Positions 1-11,479 are shown, counted from the stretch's first letter. The stretch is 64,000 bases of DNA from Acanthosepion pharaonis (GCA_903632075.3 CAHIKZ030004727.1:1250001-1314000); one strand, 5' to 3'. Program-made: numbers and translations. Notes: generated from the sequence alone by a model not told the origin.

Positions 1-310
1 AATTTCTTCTTATTCCCTGTGCTGTTTCCCTTGAGGACATGGGTGATTATGGCTCTCCACAACTTCCTATTCTTTATAGCTCTTAGTAAGTGTTGTTTTT
101 TGATTATCTCTTTCAATTCCCATAAGATATACCACTTTCCTCTGTCCTTGCTGGTTTTAGTATGTTTTATGAGTGTCAAATTCTCTAAGCCTTCTTTCCT
201 CATTACGGATCCCAGAAATTTTCAATGTTTCTATCTGTTCTTTTTGTTTCCATTTTCCTTAAGAAGGAGAATCTTGTTAAAAAAAAATCTGTTGACGTTC
301 CTGAAATTTT
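1..310 (-). pseudogene. LINE relic, family L1r: 3' end of reverse transcriptase ORF
   Basis: Read on the minus strand, positions about 170-230 encode a degenerate copy of the tract M-R-K-E-G-L-E-N-L-T-L. The same tract is seen in better copies at 3612-3959 and 58167-58427. This is the C-terminal region, downstream of the RT domain, of a non-LTR retrotransposon commonly annotated as endonuclease-reverse transcriptase (RTE-like by my recollection, clade not certain). Positions about 30-90 match the element's final segment (W-R-A-M-I-x-x-V-L-K-G-H-G). Several frameshifts are needed, so it is dead. The element starts outside the window. Confidence 0.7.
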
Positions 311-539
311 AATTTTGGTGGGATTCTTTAGAATATCCAACCGAAGATATTTTTTCAACCTCTTTCTTTATTTTAGGCTTTTATCAAGTTATAAATATTC
401 TCAGAGTTTAATCAAAGTAAAAGTTTTCTATTGCTAATTTGTAAAATCATTATATCTGTAACATATAGTCAGTCAGTTAAGTGTCATACATGATACACAC
501 TTGTGCAATCATGTCTCTTTCAATTCATGACTGACTGGG

Positions 540-775
540 TAGAAGATTTTTCCACACTAGGTTGGTGCTTCCTTCTGTGGTAGACTGGTTTTCAACCAAG
601 GCTATAGGACCCAGTCTGTCTTGTTATTCAAGCCATAGCTGGTGGAAGAAGAGATGGCTTCATGCCTTTCCTAAGGGTATTTGCACGTAAGTGAAGGTAA
701 TGAATCCAACTGGGATTTGAACTCAGCACTCCGATTTCTTATTCTAAGCCATTGCTCATCACACCACACCACACC
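540..775 (-). repeat. tRNA-like SINE copy, minus
   Basis: The minus strand carries a Pol III B-box-like tract (GAGTTCAAATCCC) near 710-725, followed by the conserved body seen at 46838-47050, 21400-21565 and 34050-34200. That body includes a CATAGCTGG tract and an AGACTGGGTCCTATAG tract. Shared body plus box-like head suggests a tRNA-derived SINE. The exact family is not assigned. Confidence 0.55.
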
Positions 776-1084
776 ACATAATATATTCAATAAATCAAGA
801 AAGATTCTTGTGGGTTATCTGGTTGATGTGTTCATCAGGGCCAGATACTGTGTACTTTTTGGCAGAAGATCTGCTAGCCTGAAAAGTACTTTTGTCAAAT
901 TCATATATACTGCTGGCTAAAATCTTAGGGCCAATGAAAATAAAGAAAAATATACCTTTTGTGTTGTTTGACTCAACCACTTATTTGAGCAGAGTTTCAA
1001 AAAATGAAAATAAGAAAAGGAAAAATAAAAATTAAAAACTTTTTTTAGCATTTAATATGGAACATTTGAATATTGGAAAATTAC

Positions 1085-1640
1085 TCTAAATACGAGATGG
1101 TCAAAAGTTTAAGATCATACCAAAAAGAAGTCTTAAACTAAGTAGGAAATGCCTAACAAGATTTCTCAGTAGTGAGTTGTATGGCCATCATTGTGAATAA
1201 AAAATTCATTTTGGCATGGTTCTGCAGAATACTGACTGGAATATTATTCTAAGAGGTGAAAATGGCTTCATGAAGGTCATGCACTGTTTGGAATTGGTTC
1301 ATTTCTACAGACTTCCCTTGTCATCCACTCTTAAAATTTTCATTAGGGTTCAAATCAGACAAACATGCTGGATGGTCCAACAGAATCACATTACTTGCCA
1401 TGAAAAAAGTCTTTTGTCCTGTGGGCATTATGGATTGCAGTGTTGTCCTGCTGAAAGATCCAGTCATTTATACACAAGCAAGGGCCTTCAGTCAATAAGG
1501 ATACTCTCTCCAACATGCCAGTGTAACCAGCAACAGTTTAACACCCCTGTATAACCTGAAGCTCAATTGTTCCTTAGAAGGAGATAGCCCCCCAAATCAT
1601 GATGGAACCCCCTCCACTGTGGCGTGTAGAAAATGTATTT
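1085..1640 (-). pseudogene. Tc1-like transposase relic
   Basis: On the minus strand, 1205-1640 encodes a broken Tc1-type transposase. Visible are a region resembling the G-x-I-M-I-W-G block (around 1600), a Q-Q-D-N block holding the second catalytic Asp (around 1440-1460), S-D-L-N-P-x-E-N with the third acidic residue (around 1340), and a tail resembling N-N-I-P-V-x-x-L-Q-N (about 1225-1255). Several frameshifts separate these blocks. The plus-strand tract GGTCAAAAGTTTAAGA at about 1100 resembles a Tc1 terminal repeat. The N-terminal DNA-binding half is absent. At about 1640 the sequence switches abruptly into a LINE tail. Confidence 0.75.
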
Positions 1641-1644
1641 TTTA

Positions 1645-1880
1645 CTTGTTTCTTTTATTATTATTTACAAGGTCTCATTATTTTACAGTTGAGTTGGCTC
1701 AATGTTACCATAAGTTCTATGCTAACGGTTTCTTTTTTCACAACTGTCTTCCTTATTATTTTTTTTATTGTTCTGGCTCCTTAGTAATGTTTTTATTTTC
1801 TAATTCTTTCACACCCAGTCCTTGTGTCTTGGTGGCTTTACTGCCTTGCTTGGGGTGAATTTGATTAAAAAGAAAAATCT
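1645..1880 (+). pseudogene. LINE 3' end, family L2r (tail GGGGTGAA...)
   Basis: This matches the 3' end family found at 13485, 18015, 29825 and 39905. It has a C-terminal RT segment that in better copies reads like W-N-S-L-P, then a tail ending in TTGCTTGGGGTGAA...ATTAAAAA. The peptide is frameshifted here. I infer a non-LTR retrotransposon because the peptide resembles the C-terminus of many LINE RT proteins and the copies are 5'-truncated and A-tailed. Confidence 0.6.
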
Positions 1881-2784
1881 AACCTATTGGGCCTCAAACT
1901 TCTGTGCTAACAGGCTGTTGTTCTAACCACTGAGCTGCTATTTACAAGATAATGTCATATATTTCTTTATGCTTGTCAAACCTGACATAAAAGCCAAATT
2001 TAACAAAGAAATGAGAAAAACAAATGCAGCTCCTTTCCATTTGAGTGGGCGGAAGCATAAAATTTCTTTACACATTAGTTTATCAATAAAAATCCATTAT
2101 GTTTCCCCCACCACCACCACCACCAATATGATCCCAAATGGATGTGAGTGATGATTGGAGGTGGGATGAGATCTCACATGCAGTGATACAACAGGGAGCC
2201 AAGATAACATATATAATAAAAGTGGAAATTTATCTATCTCTACATATGTAGACAAATTGTAGAAAGAAAAAGCTAAAAGTGGGGAAGTGATAAAGGGAGA
2301 TAATAAAGGAAAAAATGTTTTATATGTTTTGAAAAAGAAATTGATAAGTATCATTATTACAAAGAATTAAATTTCTCGACATTGTTATCTCTTGAATATG
2401 TAGGTAAAATTTAAAGATTAATTAAAAAGCTGAGAAGTTGAGAACAGCACATACTCAATTCTACCTGCAAGGCTGAGTCTGTAATAAGTGTCTCAACAGA
2501 GTGCTGAAAAGTTTTCAACCTAGACTATTTTTCCAAAATCTGATAAAACATTAGATTTTTAATTTCAATTGTTAAGCCAAGAACTTTTCAGTACCTCCTC
2601 ATATGTGTCTGTATATATATATATATATTTGGTACTTAGACCTTGCTGGCACATTTTGTCATTTGATTTTATCAAGGTAAGTAATGATAAACAAAATTGA
2701 AATGTTGTGTAGTTACATGAAATTCAAAAAATTTAGAAGTCAAGTATAGGTGACATTTCCTTTCAAAACTCAAAAAATAGTATG
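1881..2784. other. No gene recognised
   Basis: AT-rich sequence with a short (CCA)n run at about 2107-2126 and a (TA)n run at 2612-2628. Reading frames here (for example 2097-2354 minus) are low complexity and unsupported. Confidence 0.6.
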
Positions 2785-3951
2785 CACGTCAGAATCAGAC
2801 CGGAAATAGAACAAGAATGGTGTCAGGTTCATGAAAGACACTGCAACAAGGAATTCTCAGAATGATATCAGAAAGACCAATACAACTACAGAAGGATGTG
2901 TATCTGTGTTTTATAGATTATGCAAAAATGTCTGAGAAAGTACTTCACAAATACCTGTTAGAACTGCTAGGATATTAGAATAATCCAGAACCTATACTGG
3001 CATCAAACCCCTTATGTACATACAGAAAATGAATTTACTAAATATACTAAAACAGAAAGTAGTGTAAGACAACAGTGTGTCCTCTCACCAGATTTATTCA
3101 GTCTATTTAGTGAGGCAGTTCTGAGAGAATTAGAAGTTCTACCGGAATTCATTTTTGGCAGCCACAATCTTAACAGCATAAGATATGCAGATGAGAAGAG
3201 TTGATAGCACACACAGAGAGAAAACTACAAGAACTCTTACAGAAGGTAGTGAAGGAAATTGAGAGGAAAGGACTAAACTTCAATCACCAGAACATAGAAT
3301 ACATGGTTGTTCACAAAAGGAACAGCTCAACATACAAGTTACAAATTGAAGATACCAAAATCAAGCAAGTACAAAAATATCTAGGAAGTGTTTTAAAACA
3401 AGACAGAAAGTGTGACACTGAAATCCAAAGGTATATTGGGATATTAAAAGATGCTTTCCAAAAAGTTAAGCAAAGTATTAAGAAACAGGAGAATTTCATT
3501 TGAAACAAGGAAAAGAGTACTTATCAGTTTACTTATATGGCAGTAAATGCTGGACAATCCCCTCAGATGAAAAAGACACTTGAAGCAACAGAAATGTAGT
3601 TCTACAGAAGGATGCTGAGGATACCATGGACAGAACATGCAAGCAATGAGAAAGTTTTAAAGAAAATGGAAACAGAAAGGACATTTATACTTAACATCAG
3701 GAAGAGAGAGTTGAAATTTCTAGGGCACATAATGAGGAAAGAGGGCTTGGAAATTTTGATACTCACAGAACAGATTGAATACATAACCTACCTTGCAAGT
3801 TTGAGCAAATGGATAGCGGGACAAGGTTTAGGAGAAATAACAAGAAAACAAATTTTATTAAGAGCTACAAAGGACAGGAAATTGTGGAGAGTCATGTTGA
3901 CCAATGTCCCGAAGGGACACAGTACAGGAAGAAGTATTACAATGATGACAG

Positions 3952-3983
<32 letters not shown>
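2785..3983 (+). pseudogene. LINE relic, family L1r: RT domain to 3' (TAA)n tail
   Basis: This is the most complete L1r copy. The pieces in order are: a palm segment resembling C-F-I-D-Y-A-K (about 2910); R-Q-Q-C-V-L-S-P-D-L-F (about 3065-3100); the YADD region at 3184-3196, where the second Asp reads Glu and the frame breaks at once; the open stretch 3201-3503; and 3612-3959 with M-L-R-I-P-W-T and L-G-H-I-M-R-K-E-G-L-E. An (ATA)n run ends it at 3955-3983, typical of this LINE's 3' end. It has multiple stops and frameshifts. The 5' half including the endonuclease domain is missing. It cannot be active. Confidence 0.85.
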
Positions 3984-3989
3984 CTACAG

Positions 3990-4211
3990 ATGATCCTTAG
4001 AAATCCATTTGCTTATAATTTATTTCATGAATATACAAACAATCATCTCTTCAGACTGAAGTTTTTTAATAAATGGAATCAATTTATCCAGACAAAAGTA
4101 ACTTTCATCTGGATAAACTGATTCCATTTATTAAAAAAACTTCGGTCTGAAGAGATGAATATTTGTATATTCATGAAATAAATTATAACTGAATGGATTT
4201 TTAAGGATCAT
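3990..4211. mobile_element. 222-bp snap-back palindrome (foldback MITE-like)
   Basis: The ends ATGATCCTTAGAAATCC and GGATTTTTAAGGATCAT are reverse complements with one mismatch. Complementarity continues to the centre (about 4092-4098) with almost no loop. It begins directly after the (ATA)n tail of the upstream LINE relic, so it may have inserted at that tail. No coding capacity. The perfection implies recent origin or inverted duplication. Confidence 0.8.
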
Positions 4212-4312
4212 ATGTACTTATTATTGTATTGCGCTGTTATTTACATCGAGCTTTCTTTTTAGATTAATGTCCTACTTGGAATTAGCTGTACTAATTATCA
4301 ATTGATATATAT

Positions 4313-4445
4313 TGTCATCCATAGACAAACTGCTTCACTGCATCACAGCTCATCAATGTGGCTAGACATCTGATTGAAACCCAACTGATTTGGCAAGAGT
4401 CAGATATTTTTTCCCTAAGCCATCAACACACAGTTAAAAGAAAGG
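4313..4445 (+). repeat. Interspersed repeat R1, copy 1
   Basis: This copy shares GTCATCCATAGACAAACTG and a CACAGCTCATCAATGTGGCTAG-like body with copies at 7921-8060 (+) and 11480-11578 (-). All three are bordered by TA dinucleotide sequence at the same end. Copy 3 has a B-box-like tract (GATCGAAACC), so a SINE is possible. Confidence 0.6.
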
Positions 4446-5200
4446 CAAATTTTTACATACTTATTCTGTAAATAAACATGCCAATGAGTGATATATATAT
4501 ATATATATGTATGTATTGTACAGAATGAACATCATTGTTAAAAAAATGTATACATAAGTTTCTCTCTCTCATAACCTTTTTATCTCTTTTCCTATGTCTC
4601 TTTATCTCTCCCTCTACAAATATATATATGTATCCATATAATTTATTTCATCCCTATCATGCGTGCAGATATCTATTACTGTACCTGATGCATATATTGT
4701 TATTTGACTGAAAAGACTAGCAAAAGAAATGCCTGTGGTTTAAGTTCAATCAAATTGTAAAATAATGCACATCGATTTTGAGCTTATTTGAAAATTTCAG
4801 ATGCATTCTGGGTAAATTCTAATCCTTTTATCTGCAATAAAATACTCCATATTAAAACTTAAGTGATGTGATCAAAAATGCTTCAAATAAAATGTCTGCA
4901 GATATATTTTTAATTATGAGTTAATTATTCTTAGAAAATTAGTTACAGTGTTATTAGGTATGAAGAAGAATTTAATTTTTGGCCAAAAGAATATATTTTT
5001 ACATTTTTTACACTTAATATATTTTAATAATAGTGATGTGGACCAACTATACCACTTCAAAAATTTTACAAACCAAGAAAAGTACTCAATGTAATCCAGT
5101 AAAAATCACAGAGTAATATGACATCTATAAATAAGAAATAAAATAATGTTAAAATGAAAAATCAGTGATTTAATTTTCATAACTTATTGTTCATCAATTT
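4446..5200. other. No gene; short AT arrays
   Basis: Contains (AT)n at 4491-4509 and a CT-rich run at 4561-4615. Nothing else is supported. Confidence 0.6.
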
Positions 5201-5231
5201 TCTATCTATCTATCTATCTATCTATCTATCA

Positions 5232-5297
<66 letters not shown>
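5201..5297. repeat. Compound microsatellite (CTAT)n-(AT)n
   Basis: About seven CTAT units at 5201-5230 are followed by an uninterrupted AT run at 5235-5297. Confidence 0.95.
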
Positions 5298-5300
<3 letters not shown>

Positions 5301-5454
5301 CCCCTAGTTTTATAATAGCCATTCCCAACACTCAAGAAAATTTTCAATAAAAACAACATTAAAGTTAGCTATAGTTGTGTGAAAATATTGATCAATATAT
5401 ATCACAGCACAGCACAATTATAGTAAACAAGCACTTAACCAGCCGACAAGATAA

Positions 5455-5890
5455 AATTAACCTCACAATTAAGAAATGCAACTGCTGAAAAACAAGACCT
5501 GCCCGTTGAACAGCAAGTGCATGATTAAAGGTATAATTTATAAACCTGACACCAAACATGATGGTGAAGTCAAATTCTATTTTGGTTCAACTGAAAACCA
5601 TTAGAAATTATGTTTCTATTGACAAATGACATTAGGCAATATTAAATAAAGTAATGGTACTGCCCTCTCTAAATTTTCTGGAAAATTAAAAGTGGCAATA
5701 GAAATCCAACAATTACTTGGGATTACTTAGCAAAGGTCAAACTTTTCAGTGGAAAAGTTAATAAATGTAATTTATGTCTTTTAGACTTTGTTGTCCTAAA
5801 ACATATAGATAACCTTAATTTGTTAAGCAAAAGAAGTGAATTAATAATCACATGCAGACATAAAACAAATAGCTGCTCAAACACTTTGAC
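5455..5890 (+). pseudogene. Penelope-like element relic (GIY-YIG endonuclease end)
   Basis: In shifting frames the plus strand reads K-T-C-P-L-N-S-K-C (zinc-binding Cys pair typical of PLE endonucleases), then G-I-I-Y-K, then F-Y-F-G-S-T-E (degenerate YIG block). These are followed by a T-A-L-S-K block, then K-C-N-L-C and L-L-S-K-R-S-E-L-I-I-T-C-R-H-K, the usual PLE C-terminus. This order matches the minus-strand relic at 24340-24764. Frameshifts and stops are present, and the RT half is missing. Confidence 0.75.
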
Positions 5891-5899
5891 CCATATTAA

Positions 5900-6370
5900 T
5901 ATAGCTCTTACTTATTCGAACCCTATTATTATTATATTATTAATATTATTTCTATTATTATTATTTTATAATTGTTGATACCTATTGTTTTTGTTATCGC
6001 TATCACCTTTTAAGTGTTTTACTCCAAGCAAGAAAGAGTTATTCCCCTTGAAACATATTATAAATCCTTTTTAATGTATATAGCCACCAGAAATTGGAAT
6101 TTTTTTAAATTTTTAAATACACCAAAACAAGGACAAATGTCCATATAGATATATGTCCACAAATCCTGTTTTTGAGTTTTTAAGTTTAAAGAAAGTTTAT
6201 GGTAGATGATACTGTGTTGCCATGTAGATTAGGTTATATTTGTCATTCAAGTACATTTGTGGTTATTCTGTCTTCAACATTTAACATGTGTAGTAGTGAG
6301 TTAACTGAGAAGTGTTCCATTTAACAGTGGCTGGATATTCATATCATTAGTAGGCAGATATGATTTTTAC
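5900..6370. other. No gene; TTA-rich low complexity
   Basis: (TTA/ATT)n low-complexity sequence at about 5923-5970, then AT-rich unassigned sequence. Confidence 0.6.
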
Positions 6371-6374
6371 ATAT

Positions 6375-7385
6375 GACTGCATGAATGGTAATGGACATGA
6401 GTCTGCACGGCTGTATCAGATTGTGTTTCCAGACTGAAGGCAGCCAAGTCATCCAATATTTGCTGCTGTTTAGCGTCACATTGCTGAGACAGGATCCATG
6501 GTGCCACAAACTATGGATCAAGAAAGACCAAGATCTGCTCGTATGCCTGACCATGAAGAGCACATTCTAAAGACTGCCGAACATGATCCAGATATCAGCA
6601 CTTGTTAAGTGGCCCTAACATGTTATACATCTCATAGTAATACATGGAGGGTACTTCAAGAGTAGCTCCTGTATGCATAGGTCTTTCACCCTCTGATCCC
6701 TCACCACAGAAGAACTTTTGCTCATGGTTTATTGCACAAATTGCTAATCCATTGTTTTTCTCTTCAATCTTTTTTGCGGATGAGACAACATTTGGAAGAG
6801 ATGGAATAATAAATTTACGTAACCAACATTTGTGGGTGGATCAGAATCCCCATGGTACAATACAGGCTAAACACTAGCATCAGTTTATGATTAATGAGTG
6901 GGCTGGAACTGTAGGTGACTGTCTGGTAGGTCCATATGTTCTTCCAGCATGTCTTACAAGAGCTGTCTACAGGGACTATTTTAAACACACTTCTAGACCT
7001 GCTAGGTGATGTACCCCTGCTAATATGAAGACACATGTGGTTCATGCATGATGGGGCTCCAGCTCATTTTAGTCATGTTGTTCATGATGCACAGGCTGAC
7101 ATCTACCATGAAAGTTAGGTAAGTAGAGGAGAACTGGTTCCATGGCCTGTGCATTCCTCCGACCTCAATCCTTTGGATTTTTTTATCTGTGGCGCTACCT
7201 AAAACAATTGGTTTATGCAGCAGACATTAATAATGCAGAGATGCTTCATCAAAATGTCATGGGGGCCTGCGAGTCCATTTGAAACCATGTGAGAGTATTT
7301 GAAAAGGTCAGCCAGTCAATGATCTCACGGGTGCATGCATGTGTAGAAGCAAGCGGAGAACATTTTAAACATTTGTTATGATTTG
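6375..7385 (+). pseudogene. DDE transposase pseudogene (IS630/Tc1/mariner-like superfamily)
   Basis: The decayed ORF spans close to a full transposase (~340 codons). It shows an N-terminal helix-turn-helix part (A-R-L-Y-Q then R-P-R-S-A-R), then A-D-E-T-T-F-G-R-D-G-I with the first acidic residue (about 6778-6805). A block G-D-C-L-V-G-P-Y-V-L-P follows (6915-6945), then H-D-G-A-P-A-H-F (second Asp, about 7047), then S-D-L-N-P-L-D-F (third, about 7158-7180) and an R-x-E-A-C-like tail ending H-F-K-H-L-L near 7377. At least five frame breaks and stops occur. It resembles the DUF4817-type transposases common in arthropods and molluscs. No clear terminal inverted repeats were found. Confidence 0.8.
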
Positions 7386-7850
7386 CTGTGTTGAGGTACA
7401 ATGATGGCCTTTTGGATATATGTTTATTATATAGACATTCTATCTTGTTTTGGTGTCAGGAACCCACCCACAAAGTTTGTAAAATTATTTTTGATACACC
7501 TTGCATATACCCAGCTTGAAAGTGGATGCATGTGGCTCAGGTATGAAAGCAAGCAAAAGAGTAACCTCTCAGCTGTCAATGTGCCTCATAGTAACTTGGA
7601 GCAACCGGAGACATTTGTGCCAGAGTGTATCAGGAATTTTTAAATCAGTCTGAATAACCAGCTAAAAGACGAATGACAAGTGTGAAAAGCATCAGCAAAT
7701 TTTCCTGTTGCTATGTTCCAAGATCTTCACTGTTGCACAATATGTGGACTTGTATGCAGGTCACTAGCAGAACTGAGGTATCACATATGACACAAACATA
7801 AAAATGAATGAGGTTGTCAGATCCTCATACATTGAAATTGACAGGAGTTT

Positions 7851-7852
<2 letters not shown>

Positions 7853-7922
<70 letters not shown>
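7853..7922. repeat. Microsatellite (TA)n-(TG)n
   Basis: TA run 7853-7906 continues into a TG run to 7922 and abuts repeat R1 copy 2. Overlapping reading frames are artefacts of the dinucleotide run. Confidence 0.95.
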
Positions 7923-8060
7923 CATTCGCAGACAGTACTGTTTCACTGTATCACAGCTGTTCATTGCGACTAGACAACTGAATGTCTCGAGCCAGGATTG
8001 AAACCAAACTGATTTGGTGTCATTCAGAGTTTCTACCACTGAGCTATCTTCATTCAACAG
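7921..8060 (+). repeat. Interspersed repeat R1, copy 2
   Basis: Starts GTCATTCGCAGACAG directly after the TG array and contains TCACAGCTGTTCATTG and GATTGAAACC (B-box-like). It ends with a CTACCACTGAGCTA tract reminiscent of a tRNA-like tail. Same family as 4313-4445 and 11480-11578. Confidence 0.6.
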
Positions 8061-8112
8061 AATGGGGCAGCTAAATCTAGCATGTTGTTTTTTACAAATG
8101 TAAATAAATGTC

Positions 8113-8140
8113 AATATATATATATATATATATATATATA
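8113..8140. repeat. (AT)n microsatellite
   Basis: Uninterrupted AT run. Confidence 0.95.
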
Positions 8141-8259
8141 GGATTAATACAAATATAAAATTTATCACTTAGCTGATTATTGATGTTATATTTAGCACCT
8201 CTACTCCAGAATTTCATAGAAGTAACTTTGTTTAATTGTTTGATTCACTTGTCAGGTGG

Positions 8260-8260
<1 letters not shown>

Positions 8261-8292
<32 letters not shown>

Positions 8293-8308
8293 ATATATAT
8301 ATATATAT
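8261..8308. repeat. Compound microsatellite (CTAT)n-(AT)n
   Basis: CTAT units to about 8292 followed by AT. Same composition and order as 5201-5297. A further AT run lies at 8361-8382. Confidence 0.95.
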
Positions 8309-8384
8309 TTCATCCTCCTTGGAATTACCCATTTGGTTTACCAAGTTCTTCGTAACTTAATTATATATATATATATATATAATG

Positions 8385-8890
8385 AAGTTTGATCAAAATG
8401 TATTGGGACAGATGCTATAAAAAGAAAACTGCATCACACATCAATTCTGCATTTAATCTACTTCAAATTAGTCCCCTTCCAAATCTACACACTTTATCCA
8501 CTGTCATTTCCAAAGATGAAAGCATTCCTGGAACTCATTTTTGTGGATAGCAAGCAACTGCTTTGTTATTGTCTTGGATTTCCTAGATGTTTTGAAATCT
8601 TGTTCCTTTCAAATGATATTTCATTTTTGAAGAGAGAAAAATCATGAAAAGCAAAATCTGGGGAATATGATCCTTGTCAGACTTAGGAAATGTTTTCTTG
8701 ACCAAAAACCCCTGCACAAGCTATGGTCACTGATGAAACTTCTGTAGTGTGGTGAGATGATCATACTCTACAAACTTTCCTTCTAAGCACTGCTATAAAC
8801 AAAGGAAGTTATAACTTTGTGTCTATGCACAATAAACTTCAAGGTTAATCTCTGCCAAGTGCCTTCACTCTGTGTGTCTCTTTTAGATTG
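8385..8890 (-). pseudogene. mariner transposase relic, C-terminal half
   Basis: The minus strand reads Y-S-P-D-F-A-F-H-D-F (third catalytic Asp block, about 8655-8680) and then F-E-R-N-K-I-S-K-H-L. Next come E-F-Q-E-C-F-H-L-W-K and W-I-K-C-V-D-L-E-G-D, a stop, and F-E-V-D (about 8455-8530). This is the standard C-terminus of mariner transposases, with an in-frame stop after W-K and another after E-G-D. The N-terminal domain is not recognisable. AT arrays flank both ends. Confidence 0.8.
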
Positions 8891-8893
8891 GAA

Positions 8894-8896
<3 letters not shown>

Positions 8897-8952
<56 letters not shown>
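8897..8952. repeat. (AT)n microsatellite
   Basis: About 28 AT units. Confidence 0.95.
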
Positions 8953-8954
<2 letters not shown>

Positions 8955-8958
<4 letters not shown>

Positions 8959-9585
8959 AAAAAGAAAGAACAGTAAGATATATAATCCAGTGTTATTAAT
9001 ATTTTTATTTTTACAAAACAGTGCTCACTGCAAATCTACAGAGCATAAATATTATAAATTTACTAATTTAAAAATATGGTTCCATCGCTACACAGGAATT
9101 ACCATGTTTTGAAAACTTCAAATTCAATTATAGAATTAAGTTAAAGTCCCTGGTCCTGTTTCATTTTCAAGCGAATTTTTGAAAATTTTGTAATTATATT
9201 CAGCAGACAGATTAGACATTCCTGAATTGGTTTGGCACCAGGCATGGCATCATTATAAAGCCTCAATCTGACAAGATTATTTAAGAAAATGACTCAAGTT
9301 TTCAGGTTATATTTCTCTGTGACTCCTGCTCATGACTCTTCAGGAGAAAGCTGGGCTTTCACAAACATCTCTGTCAGTGATAGGGAGAGACTTCCCAATA
9401 AGAACTATTGCAGACTCATGGCTTTCTATTGAGATCAAAATGGAGAAACTACTTTTTTATCAGGAAATCTCACCTTCTCACTGATTGTTAATTCATCAAT
9501 ACGTGAATAAACAAAAAAGAAATATGACATTTTTTTTTTGCAGGAACTGTGAACATAAACTGAGCCAATCAAATATATTGTGTTT
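8955..9585. other. No gene recognised
   Basis: Unassigned AT-rich DNA. I see no conserved motif on either strand. Confidence 0.5.
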
Positions 9586-9589
9586 CAAA

Positions 9590-9750
9590 TATATAGTGAG
9601 CTTTAGTAAATGGATTACAAAACAGGGTTTAGAAGAGTTAACAAAAAGACAAAACTCAAAACTTATTAAGAGCTACAAATGACAGTAAATTGTGGAGATA
9701 CATGATCATAAATGTCCTGAATGGACATGGCACATAGGAGAAGATGTTGT
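9590..9750 (+). pseudogene. LINE L1r 3' fragment
   Basis: Encodes F-S-K-W-I-T-K-Q-G-L-E-E-L-T-K-R-Q, then degenerate K-L-W-R-x-M-I and V-L-x-G-H-G. This equals the last ~55 codons of the family seen at 3800-3950. 5'-truncated. Confidence 0.75.
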
Positions 9751-9759
9751 GTTCTGTCT

Positions 9760-10570
9760 ACCCAGGTTTTTATTGCAGAGCATCAGGCTTCCAAATATTT
9801 AACAACAACAACACATCTTTTAAATGAAACATAAAAAAAGTTATTTTCTGAAGGAAAAGTAGAAGCAGAACATCAGTTGAAATAACATTTAGATATTCTT
9901 TTCAGAAATATACATTTACAATAAAATGTTCAATTTCCTGGCAGTGAAGTTTGTTTTATAAAGTGTTCTTAGTGCTTTGTGAAATGTGTGGACAGACTTA
10001 CTTTATGAAGATCAGCCTAATGTGTCCGTAGACAAAGGCTTAGTCGTCAGCTGCTGGTTATTCCCTTCTATTGTGTGTGTGTGTGGACAAAGCCTTAGTT
10101 GGTGGCTGCCAGCTGTTATCTCTTCCATTGTGTATATGCATGTGGATCAAACTGGCCTCCAAAATTATTGTGAGCCTTGAGAAGAAGTATATTTCTATTT
10201 TTATATCTGTAAGGAAGATTCAAAATCTAATTTCTCATAGAGATGTGAACTTTTTGAATACAAGGTTTTCATTAGTTAGAAAATAATTTCACACTGGCTT
10301 GCGGGAGTGGTGAAGGGAGTTATTATTGTTATTTTCTAAATGGTAAAAAAATAACACATGGTAGGTCTACAACTATATCCACAACTATTTTGGAATTATT
10401 TGCACTAGTAAATACTGTTTATCAAACAAACCTTCTGATGGGATTTTATTGGTTGAAATATATATATATAGGATTTATTTCCTAAATGTTTCTAACAATC
10501 TATGTCGCTGATTTTTAGTTAAGAAATCTTTATTTCTATTCATAATCATTAACCTTATCATATTATCATC
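9760..10570. other. Unassigned; contains a tandem duplication at 10024-10140
   Basis: About 58 bp (GTAGACAAAGGCTTAG...TCTATTGTGTGTG) is followed by a diverged second copy (GTGGACAAAGCCTTAG...TCCATTGTGTAT). No other structure is recognised. Confidence 0.55.
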
Positions 10571-10573
10571 TAT

Positions 10574-10574
<1 letters not shown>

Positions 10575-10609
<35 letters not shown>
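10575..10609. repeat. (AC)n microsatellite
   Basis: About 17 AC units. Confidence 0.95.
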
Positions 10610-10611
<2 letters not shown>

Positions 10612-11270
10612 AGCATGATATCAGTGACAAGCTCAGTTTTATAAAACAATAATGGAGATATTTTCTGTTATTACTAAAACCTTAAAAGATACAGGAATTT
10701 CAAGATATGTAGATAGCAACCTTCTCAGAAAATCAATGAAGTACATGAGATTAATAATGGAACATGTAAGAAAACGCAATCCACATAAATTCCTGCATTT
10801 TAGCAAAACTACTTAGCTGTTATTAAAAGATTTGTATCACAAACAGGATATATTAAACAAATATATCAAAGCTGATAGGATTCATATTGATATGTAGCTA
10901 TTGAGATAAGCTGTTATATGACAAGACAGAATAGGTATATTTTAGGAATATGTATCACCTTATATCACTTGTTATATTACAAATATTATCTATTAAAAAA
11001 TATATCAGAACTGCTAGGATGCAACTATATTATGGATATGTCACCATATATGTAATTTGGGCACTACTGAAGTAAACTGGACCACTCGTAAAATATAGGG
11101 AAAATTATTTGGGAAATCTCTTTTATGGATTAGCATTCTTCAGACATGCCTTAATCTGTGACATTTGTAAGAATAAAAAAAAATATTGATTTGCTATCAT
11201 TTTAGAAATGGATTTCTGCTCATAATATTGATTAAGTGTAAAATCAATCTGACTTTTTCACTTTTTTTCA
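10610..11270. other. No gene recognised
   Basis: AT-rich, with no motif I can support. Confidence 0.5.
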
Positions 11271-11274
11271 TAAC

Positions 11275-11460
11275 CACCCATGTCCTGAAGGGATATTTTG
11301 AATAACTACTTAACAATTTTGAATAAATGGATGGAGGAACAAGTACCATAAAGAGGAATCATAAAGTAAATGGTATTGTTGAGAGCAAAAAAAAGACAGG
11401 AATCTGTGGAGAGCCATAATCCCAATGTACTTAAGGGACATGGCACATACACACACACAC
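11275..11460 (+). pseudogene. LINE L1r 3' fragments
   Basis: Two end pieces. 11275-11302 carries the terminal H-V-L-K-G tract, and 11315-11450 encodes L-N-K-W-M-E-E-Q then E-S-V-E-S-H and V-L-K-G-H-G-T. An (AC)n run (11448-11464) follows. Confidence 0.65.
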
Positions 11461-11479
11461 ACACGCGCATTTATATATA

